A stretch of DNA of 64,000 nucleotides, taken from NCBI GenBank assembly GCA_018267825.1, contig JAFDXR010000012.1, positions 25,246-89,245 of the forward strand. Reading direction: 5' to 3'. The position numbers and the translations under genes were made by a program. Shown here one piece after another: positions 1 to 9,088 of the stretch (positions within the stretch are counted from its first letter, which is position 1; each line of letters opens with the position of its first letter). The notes under the pieces were generated by a model. That model saw only the letters and a program-made list of their open reading frames with translations. It was not told the DNA's origin and did no database searches. This DNA is from Bacteroidota bacterium (GTDB taxonomy: Bacteria; Bacteroidota; Bacteroidia; B-17B0; Aurantibacillaceae).

Positions 1-820
1 AAAGCTCATGCCATATATTGCTCCACTCGCTGTATTCTTTTTTGAACCAGGCGAGGACCTGTGCTTTATCAGTATAATCGAGACCATTATCTGCAGCCCA
101 GTTCTGAGCTGTTTTAAAGCTGATGTAAAAACCGATTTCACCATTATCTTTCTGACCCATCAGGATATTTTTGCTGTTCCCAAAGGCCATAATTTTTCCA
201 CCCTTCAGCAATTTCGAAATGTTCGGCGCCGTATTTTCCGCATCGTAGATATTGCCTTCTAGCATGGTGATTCCGGTGTAAAAAGGTTTTATGTCGGTGA
301 GATAGGGACGGATTTTAGAATTTGCCCCATCCGCAGCAATTACCAGGTCGGCGTAGGCAGATGTGCCGTTTTTGAATTGCAGGGTCCAGCCCTGGCCCTG
401 GTGTTTCATGGAGATAAAATGACTGTCCCACACCATGGTTTCGGCCTGCAGTGAATCGAGCAGAATTTTTCGCAGGGCGCCGCGGGCTATTTCCGGACGA
501 AAGAATTTATTGCCAAAGTCTTCTTCTGTTTTGGTTTCGTGATCGCTGAAAAACACTTCTGCCTGTTCGTTAAGGATCAGCTTTTTATCTGCCCCGGGGA
601 GAAAATTATTTTTAAACGCGCCCAGTAAGTTTGCCTGGCGTATTGCTGCCAGGCCAGACTCTTCGTGCAGGTCGAGGGGAGAGCCCTGCACACGGGCATC
701 TTTATTGATATCACGTTCATATACTTTGACATGAACACCCTGTAGTTGTAAAAGCCTGGCAAGAGTGAGTCCGCCGGGGCCGCCGCCAATAATGGCTACC
801 TGTTTATTTGCTAATAACAT
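1..820 (-). CDS. FAD-dependent monooxygenase (TetX/salicylate hydroxylase-like), C-terminus cut by window edge
   Basis: The reading frame opens with ATG at 818-820 and stays open to base 1, giving 273 codons of an incomplete gene. Residues about 8-17 carry the nucleotide-binding glycine motif AIIGGGPGG, and a later stretch DLVIAADGANSKIR is the second FAD/NAD(P)H contact (DG motif) of class A flavoprotein aromatic hydroxylases. The family hydroxylates small aromatic or polyketide substrates, and some members inactivate tetracyclines; the substrate here cannot be read from sequence. An AraC-type regulator gene ends 30 bases upstream in the same direction, so the two may be co-transcribed. The C-terminal part is outside the window. 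Confidence 0.85.
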   Translation of the reverse strand, partial: MLLANKQVAIIGGGPGGLTLARLLQLQGVHVKVYERDINKDARVQGSPLDLHEESGLAAIRQANLLGAFKNNFLPGADKKLILNEQAEVFFSDHETKTEEDFGNKFFRPEIARGALRKILLDSLQAETMVWDSHFISMKHQGQGWTLQFKNGTSAYADLVIAADGANSKIRPYLTDIKPFYTGITMLEGNIYDAENTAPNISKLLKGGKIMAFGNSKNILMGQKDNGEIGFYISFKTAQNWAADNGLDYTDKAQVLAWFKKEYSEWSNIWHEL

Positions 821-850
821 ATCGTATAAGATTTAAAATACGATGCAAAA

Positions 851-1606
851 CTACCTCTGCTTCAGGACGGATAATAGTATAAATCGGTCGTTTTTGTTTT
901 TTGAAAGTTCTTTCGGTACTACACCCGAGAATTTTTTTATTTCTTTTATGAAATGGTTTTGATCAGTGAAATCCAGTTCCGGAAAGAGTTTGCCCTGCGC
1001 AATATGCTCGAGGGAAGCTCTGAAACGCAGAATCTTACAGAACACTTTTAATGAAAGTCCCAGTTGCTGATTGAAATAGCGGTTGATCTGTCTGCTGCTC
1101 CAGCCGACGTTCTCCGACAGCCCGGCTACCTTCATGCTGCCTTTGGAGGCATAGATGAACTCAAAGAGCCGGCGTTTCCTTTCATCCAGGTCTTCCGGCA
1201 GGAGTTGTTTTATTTTCAGAGAAGCTTTTTTATAAAATGCATCAAAGTCTTTTAGGTCATGTTCATTGAAATTCCAGAAATCATCCGGCAGATTTCTGGC
1301 GCTATCCAAATGATCTGCAATGGATGTGTGTAGGATATATTCGACGGCAAGCGGCTTGAAACTGATCACAAAGGCCAGCGTGTGCGGACTGATGCTGATC
1401 TGTTCCGGAAAAGTTTCGAGTCCCATGAGTGTAATGTGAAAAGGCTCGGATGCTGATTTGGAGAAAAACAGGTCAACCCTGCCGTCGGGCATGATGACAA
1501 CCTCTTTTGCTGTATCTGATTTGTTGTGAAACATGCCGATGTTTTCAACGAAATCGTTGAGGAGCTTGTCGGGCTTTACAAATTTATAGTAGAAGTCATT
1601 CTCCAT
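851..1606 (-). CDS. AraC-family transcriptional regulator (DUF6597-type N-terminus)
   Basis: 251 residues. The N-terminal half (YYKFVKP...VVIMPDGRVDLFF) has the pattern of the DUF6597 sensor domain common in Bacteroidota AraC regulators, with the conserved PDG-x-x-D/L turn. The C-terminal about 90 residues hold the double helix-turn-helix, with the first HTH around VAGLSENVGWSSRQINRYF and the second around LDFTDQNHFIKEIKKFSGV. It probably senses a small ligand and controls the adjacent FAD monooxygenase, which starts 30 bases downstream. That link rests on position only. Confidence 0.88.
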   Translation of the reverse strand: MENDFYYKFVKPDKLLNDFVENIGMFHNKSDTAKEVVIMPDGRVDLFFSKSASEPFHITLMGLETFPEQISISPHTLAFVISFKPLAVEYILHTSIADHLDSARNLPDDFWNFNEHDLKDFDAFYKKASLKIKQLLPEDLDERKRRLFEFIYASKGSMKVAGLSENVGWSSRQINRYFNQQLGLSLKVFCKILRFRASLEHIAQGKLFPELDFTDQNHFIKEIKKFSGVVPKELSKNKNDRFILLSVLKQR

Positions 1607-1651
1607 CGTAAAGGAAGTGTGAAGATGAATACTGAAATTCCCAGGATAGTT

Positions 1652-2086
1652 TTAATTTGTGTTGAAGTATAGTGCTCTGAAATTCTTTTGCTCTTCAAGT
1701 GTTGCAACTTCATCTACCGTTGATTCATCAAGTACATTGTAGGAATTTGTTTCAGTATCACCGGGAGTTTTACGAAGTTTATACATAAGTGTTCCCGCGC
1801 TCATATCGCTAAGCATGCCTGATTGTGCAGCGTCGAGGTCTGAGCATCTTACAAGTAAGCGGAAACCTTCGGGTTCTATTGTTTTTCGGATATCGTTTAT
1901 AGCATTGGAGAGGAAGTACTCATTCCGCCCCTCTATAATTTTATCATTAAATCCGAATTTCGTATTCCAGATCACGTTACGGGTTGTACTATGCAGGCCT
2001 TTTTCTACAAACAGTGTATGTTCAGATAATTTGCCTGGGCCCGGATGAAACACTTTCAGTTTAAATGTTTTTTGTTCCGGCTCCAT
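1652..2086 (-). CDS. Hypothetical cytosolic protein
   Basis: 144 residues with no signal peptide, membrane segment or motif I recognise. It is rich in charged residues and reads as a folded alpha/beta protein (for example EGFRLLVRCSDLDAAQSGML). It is a single gene between the AraC regulator and the VOC lipoprotein, with gaps of about 45-50 bases on both sides. A cargo or immunity-like role would fit the company it keeps in this region, but nothing in the sequence proves it. Confidence 0.6.
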   Translation of the reverse strand: MEPEQKTFKLKVFHPGPGKLSEHTLFVEKGLHSTTRNVIWNTKFGFNDKIIEGRNEYFLSNAINDIRKTIEPEGFRLLVRCSDLDAAQSGMLSDMSAGTLMYKLRKTPGDTETNSYNVLDESTVDEVATLEEQKNFRALYFNTN

Positions 2087-2135
2087 ATTATGATCTTAAT
2101 GTAAATCGAGACAGGGTCAGCTATATCATATCGTT

Positions 2136-2663
2136 TTATTTCCCTTCCTGACCGTTACTGTCGGCGGGTTCCCAAAGCTCAATTTTATTGCCTTCAGCAT
2201 CCATAATATGGATAAACTTCCCGTATTCATAGGTAGCAATACTGTCGACGATGGTAACGCCGTTTTTCCGGAGCTGGTCTACAAGCCCTTCGATATTCTG
2301 AACACGGTAATTGATCATAAACTCTTTTTTGGAAGGTGCGAAATAATCGCTGCCTTTTTTGAAAGGGCTCCATTGAAGTTGATTCACTTCATCGGGGTTA
2401 TTTAAATTTCTGAATTCAAAGGTTGAGCCATAATCGTTTGTTTCAATTCCCAGATTTTTGGCATACCATTCCCTGGTTTCTTTCGGATTTTCGGAGAAGA
2501 AGAAGATGCCTCCGATGCCGGTTACTTTAGGCGTTGTATCTTTGGCTGAAGCAGTGCTTTCGGGTTGTTTTTTTTGTTCTTCCATGTTTTGGTTTTTTTG
2601 TGGTGTGGTGTTGCAGGCTATGAACGCTGCCGCCATCGAAAGGGTTATAATTGATCTGAACAT
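2136..2663 (-). CDS. VOC-family (glyoxalase-like) lipoprotein
   Basis: 175 residues. The first about 17 residues form a lipoprotein signal ending in AAAFIACNT, so Cys17 is the likely lipidated residue. A low-complexity linker is followed by a single vicinal-oxygen-chelate domain: GIGGIFFFSENPKETREWYAKNLG starts the first beta-alpha-beta unit, and FIHIMDAEGNKIELWEP is the typical closing strand with a metal-ligand glutamate. VOC domains bind metal and act in detoxification or sequestration. Export of such a domain to the envelope as a lipoprotein is less usual. It has its own promoter at about 2749-2779. Confidence 0.8.
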   Translation of the reverse strand: MFRSIITLSMAAAFIACNTTPQKNQNMEEQKKQPESTASAKDTTPKVTGIGGIFFFSENPKETREWYAKNLGIETNDYGSTFEFRNLNNPDEVNQLQWSPFKKGSDYFAPSKKEFMINYRVQNIEGLVDQLRKNGVTIVDSIATYEYGKFIHIMDAEGNKIELWEPADSNGQEGK

Positions 2664-2748
2664 TTTTTTGTTCTTTTATAGAATTAGCAAGGTTCTGAAG
2701 GTATAGCTATATATATTCATACTTTTTTCTTGTCGATGGAGCGTTATT

Positions 2749-2779
2749 TAAAGATAAGGGTTTTCTGGGAAGAACAAAA
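2749..2779 (-). promoter_or_regulatory. Bacteroidota-type promoter for the VOC lipoprotein gene
   Basis: On the minus strand a TTTTG box (2775-2779) is followed after 18 bases by TATCTTTA (2749-2756). This matches the Bacteroidota primary sigma consensus TTTG-N(17-23)-TAnnTTTG with one mismatch, and lies about 90 bases before the start codon at 2663. Confidence 0.55.
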
Positions 2780-2799
2780 GCAGATGATTTAAGGAAATG

Positions 2800-3360
2800 T
2801 TAAGGTATAATGCAAAACCCAACAATATCATGAATGGTTTTACTGATATGATCATGACCCGCGGGGTATGAAATGCCTGTGATAAACAAATAGGACCGGC
2901 CTTTCAGTGTTTTGAGTTTTTCTATACCTATGTTATTATCCGCCATTGTGTCTGATTTAACTTCCGTATAAAAAGGATATTCGTTTTCGCAGACAATATC
3001 ATAGGCGATAGCGCTGACCTGGGTTTTGATATGGTTAATGCTCAGGCGGAGTGGTGATTTAAGGAGTTTAAGTAATGTATCAACGGAAATCGTGTCCAGA
3101 ATTTTTTGAAACCTGAAAGTGGTGATGGTGTCTTTTTTTATGGTTTCATTCCCCTCACTGTCGAACTCGGCAATAGTAGCAATGATCGTTCCGATAGATA
3201 CCTGGCAGGTGTCAAAGCGGCGTGCTTCTGCCGGTGGCAATAAGAAATTTTTGAAAGTATAGTTCTTAAGTGTCCATTCATATTGGCTGTGGGTTTTCTG
3301 GGCGGAAGCCGGAAAAACTATGAATATGAACAACAAGACAAAGGTGTGTGTGTACTTCAT
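2800..3360 (-). CDS. Hypothetical exported protein
   Basis: 186 residues with a clear signal peptide (hydrophobic stretch FVLLFIFIVFPASAQ, cleavage after the AQ). The mature part shows no family I recognise. The start codon abuts the stop of the preceding small membrane protein (3361), so the two genes are translationally close and probably one operon. The protein is expected in the periplasm or at the outer membrane. Confidence 0.65.
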   Translation of the reverse strand: MKYTHTFVLLFIFIVFPASAQKTHSQYEWTLKNYTFKNFLLPPAEARRFDTCQVSIGTIIATIAEFDSEGNETIKKDTITTFRFQKILDTISVDTLLKLLKSPLRLSINHIKTQVSAIAYDIVCENEYPFYTEVKSDTMADNNIGIEKLKTLKGRSYLFITGISYPAGHDHISKTIHDIVGFCIIP

Positions 3361-3582
3361 TTAAAAAGTATTGAATCGGGTAAGCCTGATAGCAAAGAAA
3401 GTAATGGCAAGACCAATAGTAATGATGTATTTAGCCCGGATCAATGAAGCAGGAAGATTTAATACCGTGCGCGAATAGTATTTGGCCAAAATAACCAGAA
3501 CAATCAGGCAGAAGAGAAAGAGCTTGTTTGCAGCTAATGTTTCAAGTAATCTGTCTTTTGCTTTATTTCTTTGAGTGGTCAT
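3361..3582 (-). CDS. Small membrane protein, two predicted helices
   Basis: 73 residues with two hydrophobic segments: about residues 19-36 (KLFLFCLIVLVILAKYY) and about 47-66 (KYIITIGLAITFFAIRL). No family recognised. The stop codon lies directly before the start of the exported protein gene at 3360, indicating co-transcription and perhaps a functional pair. Confidence 0.55.
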   Translation of the reverse strand: MTTQRNKAKDRLLETLAANKLFLFCLIVLVILAKYYSRTVLNLPASLIRAKYIITIGLAITFFAIRLTRFNTF

Positions 3583-3666
3583 TTTTTAAAATTTTGTATG
3601 GTGTGCGGCACAAAGATGCATGGAAGGAGTGTAAGGCTTTTTTTTGAGGCAGCTGAAGGATAAAAT

Positions 3667-4476
3667 CTATGGTGCAAAGGGCAAGGAAGCGGTCATTGTT
3701 TTGGTGTAGAAAAATCCGTTGTAATCTTCGATGTTGAAAATATTGGGCAGATAATAGTTTTCGTATGCCGTAACCGTACTGAAAATGCTGTTTCCCGGGG
3801 CTACCTGGTGAATTTTTAAACCGTCGGCAGTTTTACTGAACATGGTGCCGCCATTGTTCATGTAATTTATAGAGCACACTTTCTTTCCGAAGCGCTCTTT
3901 CAGATAGCAGCCCATGGTCTTGCTGCCATTGTGTGGAACGATTTTATTGTGAATGTTTCCGCTTAATGTGATGAATACAGCATTTGTATCGGCTCTGGAA
4001 CATTTGAGAATATTTTCATACATGACGAAGTCGCGGTTTGCCTTTGTGTTGTCAAAAAAACAAAATCTCACGCCGAGTTTATTGCATGTGTTGATGGCGC
4101 GGAACCAGGCTTCACTTCCCCGGCCATCTACTGTTTTTCCTGAAAAAAAAGCGGTCTTCGACAAACCGCTTGAGTCGTGCTGTTGGTAAAACGAAGCCAT
4201 GAGTGAATCCTGGATTTCGAATCCAATGATCACCTGTTTATTATTGGAAGCAAACGTTTTGGCAAGACCGGTTAGAAATTCAGCAGGCTCTTTGGTGCCG
4301 TGCATTTCGCCCAGACATATAAACCTGTAATTTTTGAGCAGATTATAGAGGTTTTGATTGACAGCTGCAGGGTCTTTACATTCAACCGCGTTTTTTTGTA
4401 TGGCCTCGGAAACGTTTTGGCTATAGAGCCGTCCAATTGCCAGGATGATTAGAGCGAAGTGTTTGATTTTATACAT
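3667..4476 (-). CDS. Exported ChaN/erythromycin-esterase-like protein
   Basis: 269 residues beginning with a signal peptide (HFALIILAIGRLYSQ). After it comes FICLGEMHGTKEPAEFL, the Gly-Glu-x-His signature shared by the ChaN haem-binding and erythromycin-esterase superfamily, followed by VIIGFEI and, further on, FFDNTKANRD and FITLSGNIHNK, which correspond to later conserved acidic and histidine positions. The role could be hydrolase or iron/haem handling in the periplasm. The family fold is reasonably supported, the substrate is not. Confidence 0.6.
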   Translation of the reverse strand: MYKIKHFALIILAIGRLYSQNVSEAIQKNAVECKDPAAVNQNLYNLLKNYRFICLGEMHGTKEPAEFLTGLAKTFASNNKQVIIGFEIQDSLMASFYQQHDSSGLSKTAFFSGKTVDGRGSEAWFRAINTCNKLGVRFCFFDNTKANRDFVMYENILKCSRADTNAVFITLSGNIHNKIVPHNGSKTMGCYLKERFGKKVCSINYMNNGGTMFSKTADGLKIHQVAPGNSIFSTVTAYENYYLPNIFNIEDYNGFFYTKTMTASLPFAP

Positions 4477-4596
4477 AATTATTTCCTGAATAATGTTTTA
4501 AAGAGCGATGTCTTTAAGGTTCTTAATGGATGCCTTATTTTGCATGCCACCTCTTTTTGTAGTTATATGGCTGAGTACAGGCACCAGGGCTGCTTT

Positions 4597-5085
4597 CTAT
4601 TTGTAGATGTTGTCTTTAAAACGCTGGTACCAAAGCCATTGGTCATAATCCTGCTCAATGTTTTTTTTGTAATCATTGGTTTTCACCTCATAGTAGTTCG
4701 GACCATTGGAAGTTAAGGCCAGTGAATCAGAAAAAATGCTGACCTGGTGCAGAAATTCGTTTACAGAACTGATGTCGGTATCGGTGAGTGTTTTTGTGAG
4801 GCTGTTTATCTTTTTAGGGTCAATGATCGTATCTCCATTCCAAACGGTTATGCCATTTGTGAATTTCACGGCATAGCTGTTTCCCTGTCTGTATATTTTA
4901 TTCTGTTCCAGGCAGCCGCCCCATTCGCCACCGCATTCGTGATGGATACAAGCCACAATGAGTAAAGTGTCTTTCTCAGAAAGGTTCTCAAGTGTTTGCT
5001 TATCCTTAAATGCCTGAGTAGAATTCCTGTTCGGACTGCAATTCAGCAAAACGAACAGCAAAGGGATATAGAAGAGTTTTTTCAT
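4597..5085 (-). CDS. Hypothetical lipoprotein with CGGEWGG motif
   Basis: 162 residues with lipobox LFVLLNCS (Cys16). The mature protein contains HHECGGEWGGCLEQNKIYR and ends with a pattern SNGPNYYEVKTNDY...YQRFKDNIYK. A shorter cassette-borne protein at 30913-31431 has the same landmarks in the same order (CGEWGGHVEKIVIY, then SNASNSYEVQF...YYEFRDYF), so the two are paralogues. No biochemical function is known to me. The conserved Cys/Trp/Gly cluster may be structural. Confidence 0.7.
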   Translation of the reverse strand: MKKLFYIPLLFVLLNCSPNRNSTQAFKDKQTLENLSEKDTLLIVACIHHECGGEWGGCLEQNKIYRQGNSYAVKFTNGITVWNGDTIIDPKKINSLTKTLTDTDISSVNEFLHQVSIFSDSLALTSNGPNYYEVKTNDYKKNIEQDYDQWLWYQRFKDNIYK

Positions 5086-5107
5086 CGTGTTGTGAATTTA
5101 CAAAGGA

Positions 5108-5587
5108 TTAATCAGAGAGCATGTAAATAAATTCTTCGATCTCTGTCTGCCGGGCATTGGCAAATCCTTTATCTGTGCCGATTTTTACAAACCCGCATTT
5201 TCCCAGAACCTTCTGTGAACCATGGTTGTCAAACGCTACGCGTCCGTAAATAGGTCTGGTTTGTTCCATTTTCAGTAATGCCCGGAGGGCGGCTGTTGCA
5301 ATACCCTGCCCCCAAAAGGCCTTATCGATCCAGTAGGTGATTTCCCTGTCGTTTTCAATGGTGAAAGCGGCTATACTGCCGGCAATAGTACCATCGATCC
5401 TGATCGTTTGCATGTTGATGGCGGTGTCAGCCAGATGCTTGCTGTATTTTTCGATGTAAGCCGGTTTATCGTTCGGATCTTTTGCGGTAAAGGCCGCCAG
5501 GTAATTGGCTTCCGGGTCAAGCTGGAACTGAAAAAATGTATCCAGATCATCTTTTTCTGTTTTGGTTAATGTGATGTTGCTTTTCAT
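5108..5587 (-). CDS. GNAT-family N-acetyltransferase (RimJ/RimL type)
   Basis: 159 residues. The layout is that of acetyltransferase_3: an N-terminal LTKTEKDDLDTFFQFQLDPEANYL, then ITYWIDKAFWGQGIATAALRALL carrying the Q/R-x-x-G-x-G/A acetyl-CoA pyrophosphate loop (GQGIAT), and a C-terminal GRVAFDNHGSQKVLGKCGFVKIG. It transfers acetyl groups from acetyl-CoA, probably to an amine or protein N-terminus; the acceptor is unknown. It stands alone, with a 22-base gap to the following lipoprotein gene. Confidence 0.88.
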   Translation of the reverse strand: MKSNITLTKTEKDDLDTFFQFQLDPEANYLAAFTAKDPNDKPAYIEKYSKHLADTAINMQTIRIDGTIAGSIAAFTIENDREITYWIDKAFWGQGIATAALRALLKMEQTRPIYGRVAFDNHGSQKVLGKCGFVKIGTDKGFANARQTEIEEFIYMLSD

Positions 5588-5651
5588 CTGGTTTTGATAT
5601 TCTGTCGGTTTATGTAATGTTCAAAGATGAATATCTATATGTTATCCATTT

Positions 5652-6926
5652 TTAATCATTCTGAGGGTTTATGGTCCATGTTTTGTTGCTTTTTGATGTT
5701 GGCCTGATCAAAAACTTTTTCTGAGAAAAGGCAATGCCAAAGGAAACAGATAAGACGGCAACACCAAGCGATACAGATGTAACCTGTCTGAATCTCTGGT
5801 GGTTGAAACCTTCTTTCTGAATCGAGATCAATGGGGATACAATAAAGGCTGATGTCAGAGAAAGCAGAGTCGTATTTATTGTTAAGCCATTCCACAGACT
5901 TCGCGTGTAATATATTCTGGAAATATCTTTTAAAGGCACTTTGGCAAAACCTGAAGAAACCGGCGTAAAGAAGAAGTGGAGACTATCGGTGTTTCTTCTG
6001 TAAAAATTATGGGTATCCATTTCCTCAGTCTGAATAATCATCGAGTCATTGCTGATTGATATGAAATCACCACGTACATGGTATTCTATACTGTCGTGGC
6101 GGATGCCTTTTTTATCGAAATGTACGCTTAGATCCCAATGGCGTGACACTTCCTTCTCTCTGTGTTTTCTTTGAAGAATGAATGAGGTATAATTGGGAGA
6201 ATTCGGGAAATCACACGAGCTCAGGATGGAGGGGATGTGGTAAGATGCTTTTAAGTTTGCTTTCTTGTGAGTGTTTTCCCAATAGCCCAGCCCATAGTTT
6301 TCGGCTGTGTTATCGACGAATGATACAACATAGGATCGGCCATCTTTATAAATAGCCCTGGATATACCGTTCTTTTTATCGTTCTGATAATTCAGCAGTA
6401 TTTTTTGTGCATCCGGGGAAGCTCCGACCCACAGGCCCTGTCTGTAGTTATACTTATAATTTGAAGTGTCGGCAGGAGCGTAATTCGTAAGCCGGAAACA
6501 GAGCTTTATTTGTGTTTTTTCTGTGGGTGGAGGGTCACCGTAATGCCAATTCTGAAACGTAAATCTTGACATAAAAGTTTCAGAACAATCTTCATAGTCA
6601 GATGAAGTGATTTGATCCAATGAAATGATAGAGTCTTTACGGTAGAAAACAACTCCGGAATAGCCGTCAACAGAAGGAATTTCATATTTATCTGCTCTGA
6701 ATCGAATCATGAGTTTGTAAGTGCTGTCATTGTATACAGTCAGATCGGCATCTTTCTTATTGGGAATAAACTTCAGGGAGCTGTGACCGGAAGAATATAT
6801 TTTTTTGTTGCTCACGGTTATGTCAAGCGTGTCGATGAATACACTGGCAAGCGATTGAGCCTTCAGTATACTGACAGACAGTAGCATGGATACCGCCAGA
6901 AGTTTTGTGATTGTTTTAATCAGCAT
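5652..6926 (-). CDS. Hypothetical exported protein with C-terminal membrane segments
   Basis: 424 residues. A signal peptide (KLLAVSMLLSVSILKAQS) leads into a mostly beta-rich region with short G-x-W/Y phrases (QGLWVGASPDAQKILLNY, NDKKNGISRAIYKDGRSY) that resemble toxin-antitoxin-style MORN repeats. Near the C-terminus two hydrophobic stretches (TTLLSLTSAFIVSPLIS and VTSVSLGVAVLSVSFGIAF) could be membrane helices. The upstream short frame ends a few bases into this gene. Function unknown. Confidence 0.65.
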   Translation of the reverse strand: MLIKTITKLLAVSMLLSVSILKAQSLASVFIDTLDITVSNKKIYSSGHSSLKFIPNKKDADLTVYNDSTYKLMIRFRADKYEIPSVDGYSGVVFYRKDSIISLDQITSSDYEDCSETFMSRFTFQNWHYGDPPPTEKTQIKLCFRLTNYAPADTSNYKYNYRQGLWVGASPDAQKILLNYQNDKKNGISRAIYKDGRSYVVSFVDNTAENYGLGYWENTHKKANLKASYHIPSILSSCDFPNSPNYTSFILQRKHREKEVSRHWDLSVHFDKKGIRHDSIEYHVRGDFISISNDSMIIQTEEMDTHNFYRRNTDSLHFFFTPVSSGFAKVPLKDISRIYYTRSLWNGLTINTTLLSLTSAFIVSPLISIQKEGFNHQRFRQVTSVSLGVAVLSVSFGIAFSQKKFLIRPTSKSNKTWTINPQND

Positions 6927-7245
6927 AGAGGTATCGGTTTTTATCGCAGATTAGCAGGATTTGGGTTTCGTTATACAGTTTGGCCTGATTACTTATGACC
7001 GCCTTTCGAAGCAGGTTAGGGAGTTTAGTGTTGATCGGGCCAGCGACAATGGTACTGAGTCGTAGCGAGGTCAATTTCTCGGATAGGAGGCTGAATGTCG
7101 ACCATGAATTAGACCATTCAAATTCATTCAGCCTTTCTCTTTGGATTTCCTGCCCATTTTGCTCCGGCAGATTTTTCGATTGCGTTTTGGTAATTCCTTC
7201 ACAGTAAGGATGTAAATTTTGATATTTAAGGAATTCTGATTTCAT
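6916..7245 (-). CDS. Doubtful small ORF
   Basis: 109 codons, overlapping the start of the next gene by 11 bases. It has no signal peptide, membrane helix or recognisable domain, and its amino-acid make-up (many Asn, Gln, Ser, Leu) is close to what an AT-rich non-coding frame gives. I keep it because it fills an otherwise empty 390-base gap and runs in the same direction as its neighbours. It may be a decayed gene. Confidence 0.25.
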   Translation of the reverse strand: MKSEFLKYQNLHPYCEGITKTQSKNLPEQNGQEIQRERLNEFEWSNSWSTFSLLSEKLTSLRLSTIVAGPINTKLPNLLRKAVISNQAKLYNETQILLICDKNRYLYAD

Positions 7246-7314
7246 AAAGCCTTTGCATCATATATCTTTGTTGGTCGAATGCAGTGAATTATTTCGGCTA
7301 GTTTGCCAATTTAC

Positions 7315-7833
7315 TTAGTCTTTTAGGTTTGCCTCCACCTGCTTGTAAACGGTAGCGTTACATTTTTTAAGGAGGTTTTTTTTTGTTTCGTCACTCCGAC
7401 AGTCAGTTAGAAGCTTCTCAAGGGCTGCTCTTATGTCGGGAAGTTTACTTATATCCTGAGCATCAGCAGCCAGATCAAATGCTACCTGCTTCAACCAGTT
7501 ATCAAGATCCCCGGCTTTCATTTCAGAGGTGTTTTCAAGAAAATCTTTGGTGCAGTTCATGTAATATTTTCTGGCAACGCCGGAAAAATATTCACTTAAA
7601 GCGCCATCAGAGAACCGCTGAATGCGATTGGCTACCTGAAAATAAAAAAATTTGTCGTCTTTGGCTTTACAGAACAGGCTATCCAGTGTCTGAAACATCT
7701 TTTCTTCATTGCCATCGTCGTAGCTGACTTTTCCATCCAGAATTTGTTGTCCAAAAAACTTCGTGTCAAAAACTTTCTGAGAGAGTAGTATGGAAGTGCA
7801 GAACAGAAACAATAGAGTTAGTTTTATTCTCAT
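7315..7833 (-). CDS. Hypothetical exported protein
   Basis: 172 residues with a signal peptide (LTLLFLFCTSILLSQ). The mature part is helical (for example LDNWLKQVAFDLAADAQDISK and EKLLTDCRSDETKKNLLKKC) and carries four scattered cysteines. No family recognised. It is one of the run of short exported proteins in this stretch, each with its own gap of about 60 bases. Confidence 0.6.
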   Translation of the reverse strand: MRIKLTLLFLFCTSILLSQKVFDTKFFGQQILDGKVSYDDGNEEKMFQTLDSLFCKAKDDKFFYFQVANRIQRFSDGALSEYFSGVARKYYMNCTKDFLENTSEMKAGDLDNWLKQVAFDLAADAQDISKLPDIRAALEKLLTDCRSDETKKNLLKKCNATVYKQVEANLKD

Positions 7834-7894
7834 AGTCTATTATGAATGGCTTCATACATGACAATCGCTTGTTAGTATGTTCAGCCGGTTTTAA

Positions 7895-8533
7895 CTAAAC
7901 GGGGCAAATGGCAATATTGACTTTGTAAACATGGAATCTCTTATTCCTGTCGATATACAGAAATGTTTTGGCGACGCGCTGGTCATGAATTTTCACATAG
8001 TACCAGGTGTCTTTCTGAAAATTATGGGGACAGATATCATATTGTCGGTTGTTTAGAATAAACATTTCGTCGTAGTGTTCGGGTTTTTGTTGAATCGAAA
8101 CGATCTGCCTGTTTCGTCCGGCTGATTTATAGCTGATATTTACTGTATCGGCACTCCATTTAAAAGGCCCGTTCGGCTGTCTGAAATATATTTTATCAGG
8201 CCGGTACATCGTTGCGTTTTCTGTTCCTGGATTGTAACAGGCGAATCTGGCGGTTACAGTATATTCCGAAGGAAGTCCTGCGCTGTCTTTCGTAAGTATA
8301 ATCAGTTGCTCGAATAATACCCCATTCGTCAGTTCGCATGAGCCTTTGATGCATAGGGCGTTTATTTTTATTCGACACGACTGGTTTAGAGAAAGCACCA
8401 TGGCACCGGTCGCCGCACATCCTGAAAGTAAAAAAAAACCACTGAGCAACCCGACAAACAGTAATATACAGGGCCGTCGTTTTATAGCAGGGATGGATTT
8501 TGTACCATTATGTTTGTTTTGATGAAATATCAT
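7895..8533 (-). CDS. Hypothetical lipoprotein
   Basis: 212 residues. A long positively charged N-terminus precedes the hydrophobic core and lipobox GFFLLSGCAATG, so a later start is possible; no in-frame ATG closer to the core is visible. The mature part is beta-rich with paired cysteines (SCRIKINALCIKGSC). No family recognised. It lies 7 bases downstream of the next gene (8541-9056), indicating co-transcription. Confidence 0.6.
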   Translation of the reverse strand: MIFHQNKHNGTKSIPAIKRRPCILLFVGLLSGFFLLSGCAATGAMVLSLNQSCRIKINALCIKGSCELTNGVLFEQLIILTKDSAGLPSEYTVTARFACYNPGTENATMYRPDKIYFRQPNGPFKWSADTVNISYKSAGRNRQIVSIQQKPEHYDEMFILNNRQYDICPHNFQKDTWYYVKIHDQRVAKTFLYIDRNKRFHVYKVNIAICPV

Positions 8534-8540
8534 AGTGATG

Positions 8541-9056
8541 CTATTTATTGTTTACACCAATGATCTTTGTATACTCGTGGTTGTATTCTCGCCTGGTTTC
8601 ACCTATACGATCCAGTAATAGGCCGGCCTGAGCTCTTATTTTTTTCCATATTTCATGAGATTCAAGAGCTTCGTAATTCCAGAGTTCAGAAGGAATTTCT
8701 AGAACGTGTTTTTTGAAGTCAAGCAGATCCGGCTTCATATTTTCTTTGATTGTACCATTTTCAAAATTTTTTTCCAGATGGTAGCCGGAAAAGCCGAGAT
8801 CAAATTCGGATTCAATCTCAAACAGAGGATCGAACGCAGGAGCAGACAGACTTTTCAGATAGTCGACGGAATTTGCAAATAAAACCAGTGAATTATACAC
8901 ACAGGAATAACTGTAGGCTATTTGCTCCTGTTCGTTCAGTCGACGGGGTTTTTCGCTATCATCAGACTCCGCAAATTTATTATGTTGAGGTAATGGGAGG
9001 AAAACCACAAGCAACATGAGAATAAGGGCTCCGGCAAGTATAAAGATCGGTAGCAT
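8541..9056 (-). CDS. Hypothetical membrane-anchored protein
   Basis: 171 residues with one N-terminal membrane anchor (LPIFILAGALILMLLVVFL) and a soluble helical remainder, rich in Glu and Phe. It probably projects from the inner membrane. No family recognised. It is closely followed by the lipoprotein gene ending at 7895. Confidence 0.6.
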   Translation of the reverse strand: MLPIFILAGALILMLLVVFLPLPQHNKFAESDDSEKPRRLNEQEQIAYSYSCVYNSLVLFANSVDYLKSLSAPAFDPLFEIESEFDLGFSGYHLEKNFENGTIKENMKPDLLDFKKHVLEIPSELWNYEALESHEIWKKIRAQAGLLLDRIGETRREYNHEYTKIIGVNNK

Positions 9057-9088
9057 GTTGTGAATGGGTCTTTTTGCAGAAACTTATA

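Noticed and set aside
4140..4175. Hairpin AAGCGGT...ACCGCTT as a terminator
   Set aside because: It lies inside the ChaN-like coding sequence and lacks a T-run in the gene's direction.
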